Shown here piece by piece: positions 15,864 through 22,774 of a stretch of 24,311 bases of DNA. The DNA comes from Gammaproteobacteria bacterium (lineage in GTDB: Bacteria; Pseudomonadota; Gammaproteobacteria; Pseudomonadales; M0112). The stretch spans positions 1-24,311 of the forward strand of contig SBFY01000185.1 in the NCBI GenBank assembly GCA_006227085.1, in the 5' to 3' direction. Under the pieces are notes generated by a model. It saw only the letters and a program-made list of their open reading frames with translations, searched no databases and was not told where the DNA came from. Position 1 is the first letter of the stretch. Every line of letters starts with the position of its first letter. The translations under genes and the position numbers were made by a program.

Positions 15864-17036
15864 ATGCGTTTGATTCTTCTTGGCGCACCAGGCGCCGGTA
15901 AAGGTACCCAGGCCCAGTTCATTACCCAGCATTTTGGCATCCCGCAAATCTCGACCGGTGACATGCTGCGTGCTGCAGTGAAGGCCGGCACCGAGTTGGG
16001 CAAGAAAGTCCAGGCCGTGATGGATTCCGGCGCGCTGGTGTCCGATGACATCATCATCGCCTTGGTCAAGGAACGCATCACCCAGCCGGATTGCAAGAAC
16101 GGTTTCCTGTTTGACGGTTTCCCGCGCACGATCCCGCAAGCGCAAGCGATGGTGGATGCCGGTGTTGAAATTGACTGTGTGCTGGAAATCGACGTGAAGG
16201 ACGAGGAAATCGTGCGCCGCATGAGTGGCCGCCGTGTGCACCCGGCATCCGGTCGCACATACCATATTGAATTCAACAAGCCGAAGCAGGATGGCCTGGA
16301 TGATGTGACCGGTGAGCCACTGGTGCAGCGCCCGGATGACAGTGAGGAAACCGTGCGCAAGCGCCTGGCGGTGTATCACGAACAGACCAAACCGTTGGTG
16401 GGTTTCTACAAGCAATTGAAAATCGCCAATGCACCGCGTTATGCCTGCATCGCTGGCGTGGGTTCGGTAGAAGCGATCCGCGACAAGGCGATCGCAGCAT
16501 TGGCCGGCAAGCCGAAGGCGACGGGCAAGAAGAAAGCGGCTGGCAAGAAAGCCGCGGGCAAGAAAACGGCTGCCAAAAAACCGGCAGCCAAAAAACCGGC
16601 AGCCAAAAAAGCTGCGGCGAAAAAAACCGCCAGCAAAGCAGCGGCCAAGCCCAAAGCCAAAGCCAAGGCGACAGCCAAGGCAAAAGCCAAGCCCAAGAGT
16701 AAAGCCAAAAAAGCAGCCGTGAAAAAACCGGCAGCGAAAAAAGTGGCCGGCAAGAAGAAGCCTGCAGTGAAAAAAGCCGCGAAGCCAGCGGTGAAGAAGG
16801 CAGGCAAGCCAGCAGCGAAAAAAGCGGCTAAAAAGCCTGCTGCCAAGCCGGCAAAGAAGGCCGTTGCCAAACCCTCAAAGAAGGCAGCGAAAAAGCCAGC
16901 CAAAAAAGCGGTCGCTAAAAAAGCGGCCAGCAAGAAAGTGACAGCGAAAAAAGGCGTGGCTAAAAAGTCGCGCCCGTCCAAGGCAAAAACCAGTGCCCGC
17001 AGCAAACCGGCAAAAGGCAAAGCGCGTAAGCGTTAA
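15864..17036 (+). CDS. adk: Adenylate kinase with a long Lys/Ala-rich histone-like C-terminal tail
   Basis: Residues 1 to about 215 are a complete long-form adenylate kinase (ATP + AMP to 2 ADP). P-loop GAPGAGKGTQ (7-16), NMP-binding ISTGDMLRA (29-37), GFLFDGFPRT (80-89), and the LID with RRVHPASGRTYH and GEPLVQRPDD. The LID has no zinc Cys set. E. coli Adk stops at 214. Here the frame continues without a stop to residue 390. The tail (216-390) has 70 Lys and about 57 Ala of 175, with Pro, Gly, Thr, Ser, Val and a few Arg, and no Asp, Glu, Cys or aromatic residue, in AAKKPAAKK and KAKAKA units like histone H1 or AlgP-type proteins. It is probably disordered and could bind nucleic acid, polyphosphate or membrane, which is inference. 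ATG 15864 has GGGAG upstream, and a terminator follows. Confidence 0.93.
   Translation: MRLILLGAPGAGKGTQAQFITQHFGIPQISTGDMLRAAVKAGTELGKKVQAVMDSGALVSDDIIIALVKERITQPDCKNGFLFDGFPRTIPQAQAMVDAGVEIDCVLEIDVKDEEIVRRMSGRRVHPASGRTYHIEFNKPKQDGLDDVTGEPLVQRPDDSEETVRKRLAVYHEQTKPLVGFYKQLKIANAPRYACIAGVGSVEAIRDKAIAALAGKPKATGKKKAAGKKAAGKKTAAKKPAAKKPAAKKAAAKKTASKAAAKPKAKAKATAKAKAKPKSKAKKAAVKKPAAKKVAGKKKPAVKKAAKPAVKKAGKPAAKKAAKKPAAKPAKKAVAKPSKKAAKKPAKKAVAKKAASKKVTAKKGVAKKSRPSKAKTSARSKPAKGKARKR
16505..17030 (+). repeat. Low-complexity repeat region encoding the adk tail
   Basis: Degenerate short repeats of Lys-Lys/Ala codons. A 15-base unit (GCCAAAAAACCGGCA) occurs twice exactly at 16572-16586 and 16587-16601, with a partial third copy to 16610. 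Many A6 tracts and one A7 tract (16620-16626) are present. This is the sort of DNA that changes length by slippage or recombination. All of it lies downstream of the kinase core. Confidence 0.75.
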
Positions 17037-17050
17037 GGCGATGCGCAAGG

Positions 17051-17076
17051 AAAAGCCCCGTTCGCGGGGCTTTTTT
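17051..17076 (+). terminator. Rho-independent terminator after adk
   Basis: AAAAGCCCCG (17051-17060), loop TTCG (17061-17064), CGGGGCTTTT (17065-17074), extending to a run of six T (17071-17076). A perfect ten-base-pair stem with a stable UUCG tetraloop. Confidence 0.93.
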
Positions 17077-17096
17077 ATCAGTGGGAAGAGGTGCAG

Positions 17097-18092
17097 ATGA
17101 ACACGGAAACACAGCAGGTCGGGGTTGTCCTGGTCAACCTGGGCACACCTGAGGCGGCCACGCCCGAAGCAGTACGGGCCTTCCTGGCTGAATTCCTGTC
17201 GGATCAACGGGTCATCGACCTGCCACGGTGGTTATGGTGGCCTATCCTGCACGGCATTATCCTGCGTCGCCGGCCAGCCAGGGTGGCTGAAAATTATGCA
17301 CCCCTGTGGCAGCACTGGGGCGATTCACCGCTACGCATCATTACCCAGCGGCAAGAGCAGGCCTTGCAGTCACGTCTGGAGCAGGCGACGCCGGGTGGTT
17401 ACCGGGTGGCGCATGCATTCACTTATGGCCAGCCATCACTGGCACGCGTACTGGAAGGTTTCTATGCCAGCGGTATCCGCAAGGTACTGGTGTTGCCACT
17501 GTACCCACAGTTCTCCTGGACAACGACCGGCAGTGTGCTGGACCAGTTGGAAGTACAACAAACCCGTTGGCCAGACATGCGTATCGATTGTGTGAAGGAC
17601 TATGCTGATGTCCCTGCATACCAGTCGGCTTTGCTGGCTTCGGTGCAGGCATTCTGGCAACAGCATGGGCAAGCAGATCGCCTGCTGATGTCATTTCACG
17701 GTGTCCCTGAGCGTTACATCAGCAAGGGTGATCCCTACCAGCAGCAGTGCCTGTTCACCGCCAAGTGCCTTGGGCAGGCATTGGGTTTGCAGGAACCGCA
17801 ATACCGTGCGGCTTTCCAGTCGCGTTTTGGCAAGGCGGAATGGATCAAACCCTATACCGTGGAAGTCCTCAAGCAATGGGCTGCCGAGGGAGTCAAAACG
17901 GTTGATGTCGTGTGCCCTTCGTTTTCAGCGGATTGCCTGGAAACGCTGGAGGAAATTGCAGTGGAATGCGCCGAACTGTTTTGCGAAGCCGGTGGTGAAC
18001 GCTTGCGTTTGATTCCTTGCCTGAATGACAGCGTTAACCATATCAGCATGATGCAAACGATTGTCATGGAAAAACTGCCGTTTAGCGTGTGA
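17097..18092 (+). CDS. hemH: Ferrochelatase
   Basis: Inserts ferrous iron into protoporphyrin IX, the last step of heme synthesis, at the membrane face of the cytoplasm. 331 residues (E. coli 320). The N-terminus GVVLVNLGTPEAATPEAV is diagnostic. The metal-site region has VLVLPLYPQFSWTTTGS, catalytic His201 in LMSFHGVPERYISKGDPY, and Glu282 in FSADCLETLEEIAVEC. No C-terminal 2Fe-2S Cys cluster is evident. Start ATG 17097 has AAGAGG six bases upstream. A GTG at 17091 is an in-frame alternative, but it falls directly after that site. It begins only 20 bases after the adk terminator, so its promoter must overlap the terminator or lie inside adk. Confidence 0.96.
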   Translation: MNTETQQVGVVLVNLGTPEAATPEAVRAFLAEFLSDQRVIDLPRWLWWPILHGIILRRRPARVAENYAPLWQHWGDSPLRIITQRQEQALQSRLEQATPGGYRVAHAFTYGQPSLARVLEGFYASGIRKVLVLPLYPQFSWTTTGSVLDQLEVQQTRWPDMRIDCVKDYADVPAYQSALLASVQAFWQQHGQADRLLMSFHGVPERYISKGDPYQQQCLFTAKCLGQALGLQEPQYRAAFQSRFGKAEWIKPYTVEVLKQWAAEGVKTVDVVCPSFSADCLETLEEIAVECAELFCEAGGERLRLIPCLNDSVNHISMMQTIVMEKLPFSV

Positions 18093-18119
18093 TAAAAGAT
18101 CAAAAAGCGGTTGGATAAT

Positions 18120-18148
18120 TTGTAACCAGTGTTTTCCTGTGTTACTTT
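18120..18148 (+). promoter_or_regulatory. Weak sigma-70 promoter candidate for the histone-like gene
   Basis: TTGTAA (18120-18125), 17 bases, TACTTT (18143-18148). The -35 matches 4 of 6 and the -10 3 of 6 consensus bases. This is the best pair in the 92-base gap after hemH. Confidence 0.3.
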
Positions 18149-18150
18149 CT

Positions 18151-18171
18151 TTGCGGGTCCCACAACCGCAA
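18151..18171 (+). promoter_or_regulatory. Inverted repeat directly before the ribosome site of the histone-like gene
   Basis: TTGCGG (18151-18156) and CCGCAA (18166-18171) are perfect complements around nine bases. The second arm ends two bases before GGAG (18173-18176). It could fold in the mRNA next to the ribosome site or serve as an operator. Function is unknown. Confidence 0.4.
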
Positions 18172-18184
18172 TGGAGAAAGCGCA

Positions 18185-18934
18185 ATGGCTCGAGCTAAAA
18201 AAGCAAAGACCAAACGTACGACAGCAAAACGTAAAACCACTCGTAAAGCCGCACCGAAAAAAGCACCTGCAGTGAAAAAAGCAGCAGTAGTAGCCGCTCC
18301 GTCTCCCGCCCTGGTCAAAGCCCAGGAATCCTTTGACAAGTTGAACAAGCAAGCCACCGCGCTGCGCAAGGAAGGTGCTTCCCTGCGCAAGAAGTCAGCG
18401 GCTGCCAAGAAACGCGCCGCACGTACCAAATTGGCTGCTGATCGCAATGCTGCCAAGCGTGCCGCTGCCGCTGCCAAGCGTACGGCTGTGAAAGGCAAGG
18501 CTGTTCGTGAGCGTCTGGCCAAGTCACGCGCCCGCCTGCAAGAGTTGAAAGCCAAGCACAAGGCGGCAGAAGCCCATGCCCGCGTAGCTGCGAAAGTGGT
18601 TGCCGTTGAGCAGAAGCTGCAGAAGAAGATGGAAGATAACCTGCATGCCGCGGTAGAAGCGTTCCGCTCCAAGTGGCTGGAAAAGCAGGCCAAAGCCATT
18701 GCCAAGAAGGTGCAGAAAGCCGAGAAGCAGGCTGAGCGCCAGGCCAAATCTGCTGCCCGCAAGGCACTGAAGAAGGCGGCAAAAATTGCCCAGCAAGCTG
18801 AGCGCAAGCTGGCCGGCAAGCCCAAGCGTCGCAAGGCCAAGAAGGCTGCTGTGGCAGCTGCACCGGCTCGCAAAGCCAAAGCGAAAAAGGCCCGCAAGGC
18901 CCCGGCTCGCAGCAAGGCAGCCCGTCGCAAGTAA
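18185..18934 (+). CDS. Lys/Ala/Arg-rich histone-like basic protein
   Basis: Protein of 249 residues, strongly basic and rich in Lys, Ala and Arg. There are three parts. An N-terminal tail of about 40 residues (MARAKKAKTKRTTAKRKTTR) resembles histone H1 tails. A long central segment of about 41-205 with heptad-like Ala/Leu spacing and some Glu and Gln (AQESFDKLNKQATALRKEG, LAKSRARLQELKAKHKAAE, KLQKKMEDNLHAAVEAFRS) looks like a helical or coiled-coil rod. A C-terminal basic tail (about 208-249) ends KAPARSKAARRK. No enzyme motif, signal peptide or membrane helix is seen. Likely roles are nucleoid or nucleic-acid binding, by composition only. It differs from Pseudomonas AlgP in having few KPAA repeats. 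ATG 18185 has GGAG eight bases upstream. The gene has its own terminator. Confidence 0.8.
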   Translation: MARAKKAKTKRTTAKRKTTRKAAPKKAPAVKKAAVVAAPSPALVKAQESFDKLNKQATALRKEGASLRKKSAAAKKRAARTKLAADRNAAKRAAAAAKRTAVKGKAVRERLAKSRARLQELKAKHKAAEAHARVAAKVVAVEQKLQKKMEDNLHAAVEAFRSKWLEKQAKAIAKKVQKAEKQAERQAKSAARKALKKAAKIAQQAERKLAGKPKRRKAKKAAVAAAPARKAKAKKARKAPARSKAARRK

Positions 18935-18953
18935 TGGCTGGCACGCTGTACTG

Positions 18954-18984
18954 GAAAGCCCCGTTCGCGGGGCTTTTCTTTTTT
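18954..18984 (+). terminator. Rho-independent terminator after the histone-like gene
   Basis: GAAAGCCCCG (18954-18963), loop TTCG (18964-18967), CGGGGCTTTTC (18968-18978), then six T (18979-18984). The core from AAAGCCCC through GGGGCTTTT is identical to the terminator after adk. Confidence 0.92.
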
Positions 18985-19031
18985 GTGGGCAATGAATCGG
19001 CTAGGATGGCGTCCAAGTCACAGGGAATCCC

Positions 19032-19751
19032 ATGCCAACCATCCTGCTCCTTGATACCGCGACTGATGTACTGACCGTGGCCTTGGCCAATGCGCACGGT
19101 GTCATCGCGCAACGCTGTTCTGCAGAACCGCGTGAACATGCCCGCTCCCTGTTGCCATGGGCTGAAGCCTTGCTGCAGGAACAGGGTATGACCAAGTCGG
19201 CATTGGATGCGGTGGCGTTTGATAGTGGTCCCGGCTCGTTTACCGGATTGCGGATTGGCTGTGCCGCCGCGCAAGGCATTGCGTATGCCCTCGGCATTCC
19301 CGTCATTAGTGTGTCCAGTTTGCAGGTGTTGGCGCATGCCGCCCGCTGTGACGGTCATGCGGTGGCCGGTGAGCGTATCGTGGCTGTGCTGGATGCCCGC
19401 ATGGGTGAATGTTATTGGCAGGTGTTTGCTGTGACCGCTGATGGTGTGGAAGCCCTGTCGGAGCCGCAGGTGACAGCGCCCGGCGACTGCCTGCCGCCAG
19501 CCGGCGATCGGCAGCCGACACTGTTTGCCGGTTCAGGTGTGACGTGCCTTGACGCATCCATATTGGCCCGTTGGGGTGATCACCGCATCATTGGCAGTGT
19601 GCAGCAACCTTCCGCAGGGGCCTTGGCTGCGCTGGCGATATCGGCATTCCGCGAGGGCTGCATGGTAACGGCGGAGCAGGCCGTTCCGGTGTATGTCCGT
19701 GACCGGGTGGCACTGACCACCGTCGAACGCGAGCAAGGGCTGACCTTATGA
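19032..19751 (+). CDS. tsaB: tRNA t6A37 biosynthesis protein TsaB
   Basis: Partner of TsaD and TsaE in threonylcarbamoyl transfer to A37 of ANN-decoding tRNAs. It is an inactive ASKHA-fold paralogue that forms a dimer with TsaD. 239 residues (E. coli 231). The N-terminus ILLLDTATDVLTVALANAHG, ARSLLPWAEALLQEQGM, and the signature FDSGPGSFTGLRIGCAAAQG followed by ALGIPVISVSSLQVLA are clear TsaB/YeaZ marks. ATG 19032 has a weak GGGA site. It lies after the second terminator, so it starts a new transcription unit. A TAGGAT (19002-19007) may be its -10, but no -35 is convincing. It is followed by uppP after ten bases. Confidence 0.94.
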   Translation: MPTILLLDTATDVLTVALANAHGVIAQRCSAEPREHARSLLPWAEALLQEQGMTKSALDAVAFDSGPGSFTGLRIGCAAAQGIAYALGIPVISVSSLQVLAHAARCDGHAVAGERIVAVLDARMGECYWQVFAVTADGVEALSEPQVTAPGDCLPPAGDRQPTLFAGSGVTCLDASILARWGDHRIIGSVQQPSAGALAALAISAFREGCMVTAEQAVPVYVRDRVALTTVEREQGLTL

Positions 19752-19761
19752 GCACATCGCG

Positions 19762-20559
19762 ATGAGTGAAACGCTGGCGCTAGTCCTGTTGGCCCTGTTA
19801 CAGGGTTTTACCGAATTCCTGCCGATCTCCAGTTCCGGTCATTTGCTGTTGGCTGAGCAAGGCCTGGGCTTGGCGGGACAGGGTTTGGTGATGGAAGTGG
19901 CGGTGCACATGGGAACCCTGGCCGCCGTGCTGTGGTATTTCCGGCGTGAATGCTGGGGTATGGGGCTGTCGGTGCTGGATTTCCGCAATGAACAGCGCCA
20001 AAGCGATCGCCGGCTGTTTTTCCTGCTGTGCCTGGCCACGATCCCGGTGTGTGTGGTGGGACTGCTGGCGCATGACTGGATTGCCTCTGCCTTGCAGCAA
20101 ACCGTGGTGATGGGTTGGGCCACGCTGCTGTTCGGTATTGTGCTGGGGGTGGCGGACAGGATGGGCCACCGCCAGCGTACGATGGATCAATTGGGCTGGC
20201 GTGATGCCTTGTTGATCGGTTTTGCGCAGGTGCTGGCGTTGATTCCCGGTACCTCGCGTTCCGGCATTACCCTGACCGCTGGCCTGTTTGCCGGTCTTGG
20301 GCGTGAAGCGGCTGCGCGGTTTTCCTTTTTGTTGTCGATCCCGACGATCATTGCCGCCGGCGCACTGGAATCCATCAAACTGTTTGGTGGTGAAGAAGCC
20401 GTGGCCTGGGGTGGTTTATTGCTGGCCGCGACGATTTCCGCTGTAATCGCTGTGTTGACGATCCACTTTTTCCTGCGTTGGCTGGAACGCATCGGTTTGA
20501 TGCCGTTTGTCATTTACCGCGTCATCCTTGGCGCCCTGATACTGGTACTGTTCGTATGA
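19762..20559 (+). CDS. uppP: Undecaprenyl-diphosphate phosphatase (UppP/BacA)
   Basis: Integral membrane phosphatase that recycles undecaprenyl pyrophosphate to the monophosphate carrier for peptidoglycan and other envelope polymers. Overproduction gives bacitracin resistance in E. coli. 265 residues with about eight hydrophobic helices. The two active-site motifs are present: GFTEFLPISSSGHLLL (15-30) with Glu18, and IPGTSRSGITLTAG (161-174). The frame ends with the TGA shared by the ATGA overlap with apeB, so the two genes are coupled. ATG 19762 is the only start compatible with the first helix and motif. Confidence 0.96.
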   Translation: MSETLALVLLALLQGFTEFLPISSSGHLLLAEQGLGLAGQGLVMEVAVHMGTLAAVLWYFRRECWGMGLSVLDFRNEQRQSDRRLFFLLCLATIPVCVVGLLAHDWIASALQQTVVMGWATLLFGIVLGVADRMGHRQRTMDQLGWRDALLIGFAQVLALIPGTSRSGITLTAGLFAGLGREAAARFSFLLSIPTIIAAGALESIKLFGGEEAVAWGGLLLAATISAVIAVLTIHFFLRWLERIGLMPFVIYRVILGALILVLFV

Positions 20560-21854
20560 CGACCGAAACACTGGAATTCAATGAAGGCTTGCTGGCATTC
20601 CTGGATGCCTCGCCGACGCCGTTCCATGCCGTGGCCGAAATGGTCTCCATGCTGAAGGAGGCAGGTTTCACGCTGCTGGATGAAAGCGCGGATTGGGATA
20701 TCCAGCCCGGTGGTCGTTATGCCGTGGTGCGCGGCGGCAGTTCCATCGTGGCGTTTCATTGGCCGGAAGGTGAGTCGCGTGGTTTGCGCATGGTTGGCGC
20801 CCACACCGATAGTCCCTGCCTGAAAATCAAGCCACGGCCGGACGTGGTGCGCCACGGTTGCTGGCAGTTGGGTGTGGAAGTGTATGGCGGTGTGTTGCTG
20901 AACACCTGGTTTGACCGCGATTTGTCGCTGGCCGGCCGCGTGACTTATCTTGATGACCTCGGGCGCCTGTGCAACACGCTGGTGGATGTGCGTGAACCGG
21001 TGGCCACGGTGCCCAGCCTGGCCATTCACCTGGATCGCGAAGCCAACGACAAGCGCAGCATCAATGCGCAGCAGCATTTGCCGCTGGTGATGGGGCAGGA
21101 CATCAATAACCCGGATGATTTCCGCGCTTTCCTGCTCGCTCACCTGAATGCGGAAGGTGTGGCCGTGGAGTCCGTCCTCGATTTTGACCTGTTTGCTTAC
21201 GATACCCAGCTGGCGACCATCACTGGCGTGCATGGCGAATTCATCCGTTCCGCGCGACTGGATAACCTGCTCAGCTGCTATTGCGGCGTGCAGGCCTTGC
21301 TGGATGCGGATCCCGCCGATGGTTTGCAGTTACTGGTGTGCAATGACCATGAAGAAGTGGGCAGTGGTTCCGTCACAGGTGCTGATGGCAATTTCCTTGA
21401 ATCGGTATTGCTGCGGCTGTTTCCCGATCCGGCGGTGCGTGCGCAGCAAATGGCGCAAAGCCTGCTGGTGTCGACCGATAACGCCCATGCCATTCACCCG
21501 AACTATGCCGACAAGCATGAACCGCAGCATGCCCCGCAGCTCAACCGTGGCCCGGTGATCAAGTTCAATGCCCGCCAGCGTTATGCGACCTCGGCCGATG
21601 TGGCGGCGTATTTCCGTTGGCTGGCGCGCGAAGCCGGTGTGGCGGTGCAGGATTTTGTGGTGCGCACCGATATGGGTTGCGGCAGCACCATCGGGCCGAT
21701 CACCTCGGCCCGGCTCGGCGTGCGCACCCTCGATGTCGGCGTGCCGACCCTGGGCATGCATTCCATCCGTGAATTGGCCGGAACGGCCGATGCGTTTGCA
21801 CTCACCACGGTGTTGAAGGCCCTGTATGCCTTCCGTGGGGAATTGCCGGCCTGA
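20556..21854 (+). CDS. apeB: M18 family aspartyl aminopeptidase
   Basis: Cytosolic zinc aminopeptidase of the M18 family, which prefers N-terminal Asp or Glu and forms large tetrahedral dodecamers. 432 residues, about the length of Pseudomonas ApeB. LLAFLDASPTPFHAVAEMV at the N-terminus is typical. Metal-site motifs are VGAHTDSPCLKIKP (His83, Asp85), NTWFDRDLSLAGRV, CNDHEEVGSGS, VSTDNAHAIHPNYADKHEP and the C-terminal GMHSIRELAGTADA. ATG 20556 overlaps the uppP stop. An earlier in-frame codon inside uppP would add 26 residues not seen in the family. It converges on the crotonase gene with one base between the stops and no terminator seen. Confidence 0.94.
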   Translation: MTTETLEFNEGLLAFLDASPTPFHAVAEMVSMLKEAGFTLLDESADWDIQPGGRYAVVRGGSSIVAFHWPEGESRGLRMVGAHTDSPCLKIKPRPDVVRHGCWQLGVEVYGGVLLNTWFDRDLSLAGRVTYLDDLGRLCNTLVDVREPVATVPSLAIHLDREANDKRSINAQQHLPLVMGQDINNPDDFRAFLLAHLNAEGVAVESVLDFDLFAYDTQLATITGVHGEFIRSARLDNLLSCYCGVQALLDADPADGLQLLVCNDHEEVGSGSVTGADGNFLESVLLRLFPDPAVRAQQMAQSLLVSTDNAHAIHPNYADKHEPQHAPQLNRGPVIKFNARQRYATSADVAAYFRWLAREAGVAVQDFVVRTDMGCGSTIGPITSARLGVRTLDVGVPTLGMHSIRELAGTADAFALTTVLKALYAFRGELPA

Positions 21855-21855
21855 A

Positions 21856-22644
21856 TCAACCCCGGAATTGCGCCTTGCGCTTTTCCAGGAAAGCGTTGAT
21901 GCCTTCTTGCCCGTCGGGTGACTGGCTCAGCATGGCAATGGCACGGGCTTCCAGTTCCATCTGTGCTTCCAGGCCGTTATCGAAGGTGTCTGCCAGCAGG
22001 CGTTTGACTTCGCCATAGGCACCGGTCGGGCCCTGTGCCAATTGGCTGGCCAACGCCAGTGCGTCGGCCGCCAGCTGTTCATCGTCCACCACGCGGGTCA
22101 GCATGCCCCAGCCGAGCGCTTCCTCGGCGGACAGGCGACGGTTCAATAACATCAATTCACGCGCACGCTGCAGCCCCACCAGCCGTGGCAGCAGCCAGGT
22201 GGCGCCACCGTCCGGTGACAGGGCTGCCGCGGTGTAGGCCATGCTGAATTTGGCAGAACGGGCAGCAATCACCTGGTCACCACACAGGGCCAGGCTCATG
22301 CCGGCACCGGCGGCCACGCCATTCACGGCCACCACCACCGGGGCATCCATGCGGGCAAAACGGGAAATGGCGGCATGCAGGTAGGTGGTCAGTTCCTTGA
22401 TGCCGGCACCAATCTGGTCGCCCATAGCCGCAAACGATTTAAGGTCACCGCCGGCGCTGAAGAACTTGCCGTTGGCGGTCAGTAACACCGCACGCACGGC
22501 GGGGCTTTCATCGCACTCGATCGCAGCCATCATCAATTCGCGTCCCATGGCCATGTCGATGCCGTTGGCCTGCTCCGGGCGGTTCAGGGTGATCTGGCCG
22601 ATGCCGTCAGTGATTGCCAGGGTGAGGGTCTGGTAGGTGGTCAT
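21856..22644 (-). CDS. Crotonase-fold enoyl-CoA hydratase/isomerase, PaaG-like
   Basis: CoA-thioester enzyme of the crotonase superfamily, 262 residues. The oxyanion-hole segments are FFSAGGDLKSF (61-71) and NGVAAGAGMSLALCGD (108-123). The two Glu residues of classic enoyl-CoA hydratases are absent: Ser117 and about Tyr138 occupy their places. Instead Asp145 stands in LSPDGGATWLLPR, as in PaaG and delta3,delta2-enoyl-CoA isomerases (VPDxGGTW). I therefore favour double-bond isomerase activity over hydration. The substrate cannot be told from sequence, and no other beta-oxidation or phenylacetate gene is nearby. ATG 22644 has AAGGA seven bases upstream on the minus strand. It may be fed by a TACACT -10-like element near 22675, not supported by a good -35. 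Confidence 0.85.
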   Translation of the reverse strand: MTTYQTLTLAITDGIGQITLNRPEQANGIDMAMGRELMMAAIECDESPAVRAVLLTANGKFFSAGGDLKSFAAMGDQIGAGIKELTTYLHAAISRFARMDAPVVVAVNGVAAGAGMSLALCGDQVIAARSAKFSMAYTAAALSPDGGATWLLPRLVGLQRARELMLLNRRLSAEEALGWGMLTRVVDDEQLAADALALASQLAQGPTGAYGEVKRLLADTFDNGLEAQMELEARAIAMLSQSPDGQEGINAFLEKRKAQFRG

Positions 22645-22729
22645 GGGAGATCCTTGTGAGTCATCTGTGCGCTAGTGTAACGGATAGCCGTGCGAAAGGC
22701 AGGGATAATCAGCATGGTTTGCCTCATGG

Positions 22730-22744
22730 CATCCTGCTAGGATG
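22730..22744 (+). promoter_or_regulatory. Short perfect palindrome containing a -10-like TAGGAT
   Basis: CATCCT (22730-22735), GCT, AGGATG (22739-22744). TAGGAT (22738-22743) inside it resembles a -10 box. If so, the ATG at 22742 lies upstream of the transcript start and cannot begin the radical SAM protein. Confidence 0.3.
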
Positions 22745-22774
22745 ATGCATGTATCCCGGTGCATGGTTTCATTC

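Noticed and set aside
16602..16626. Possible programmed -1 frameshift site in the A6/A7 tracts of adk
   Set aside because: The tracts are in phase as GCC-AAA-AAA or GCG-AAA-AAA, which does not give the canonical X-XXY-YYZ phasing, and no downstream stem was evident. Kept only as a slippage risk.
16439..17020. Long minus-strand open frame of 193 codons opposite the adk tail, rich in Phe, Ala and Leu, looking like a membrane protein
   Set aside because: It is the complement of AAA/AAG and GCN codons, which gives TTT/CTT and NGC codons without stops. No ribosome site, and the sense gene is certain.
18142..18930. Minus-strand open frame of 262 codons opposite the histone-like gene
   Set aside because: Same artefact of Lys/Ala codon runs. 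The plus strand has a ribosome site, a terminator and a sensible protein.
18185..18934. Assignment of the histone-like gene as algP
   Set aside because: Only composition is shared. It lacks the long KPAA repeat array and the AlgP N-terminal region, so no gene symbol is given.
19002..19007. TAGGAT as the tsaB -10 box
   Set aside because: No acceptable -35 at 16-18 bases: the position is occupied by the T run of the preceding terminator. Mentioned only in the tsaB entry.
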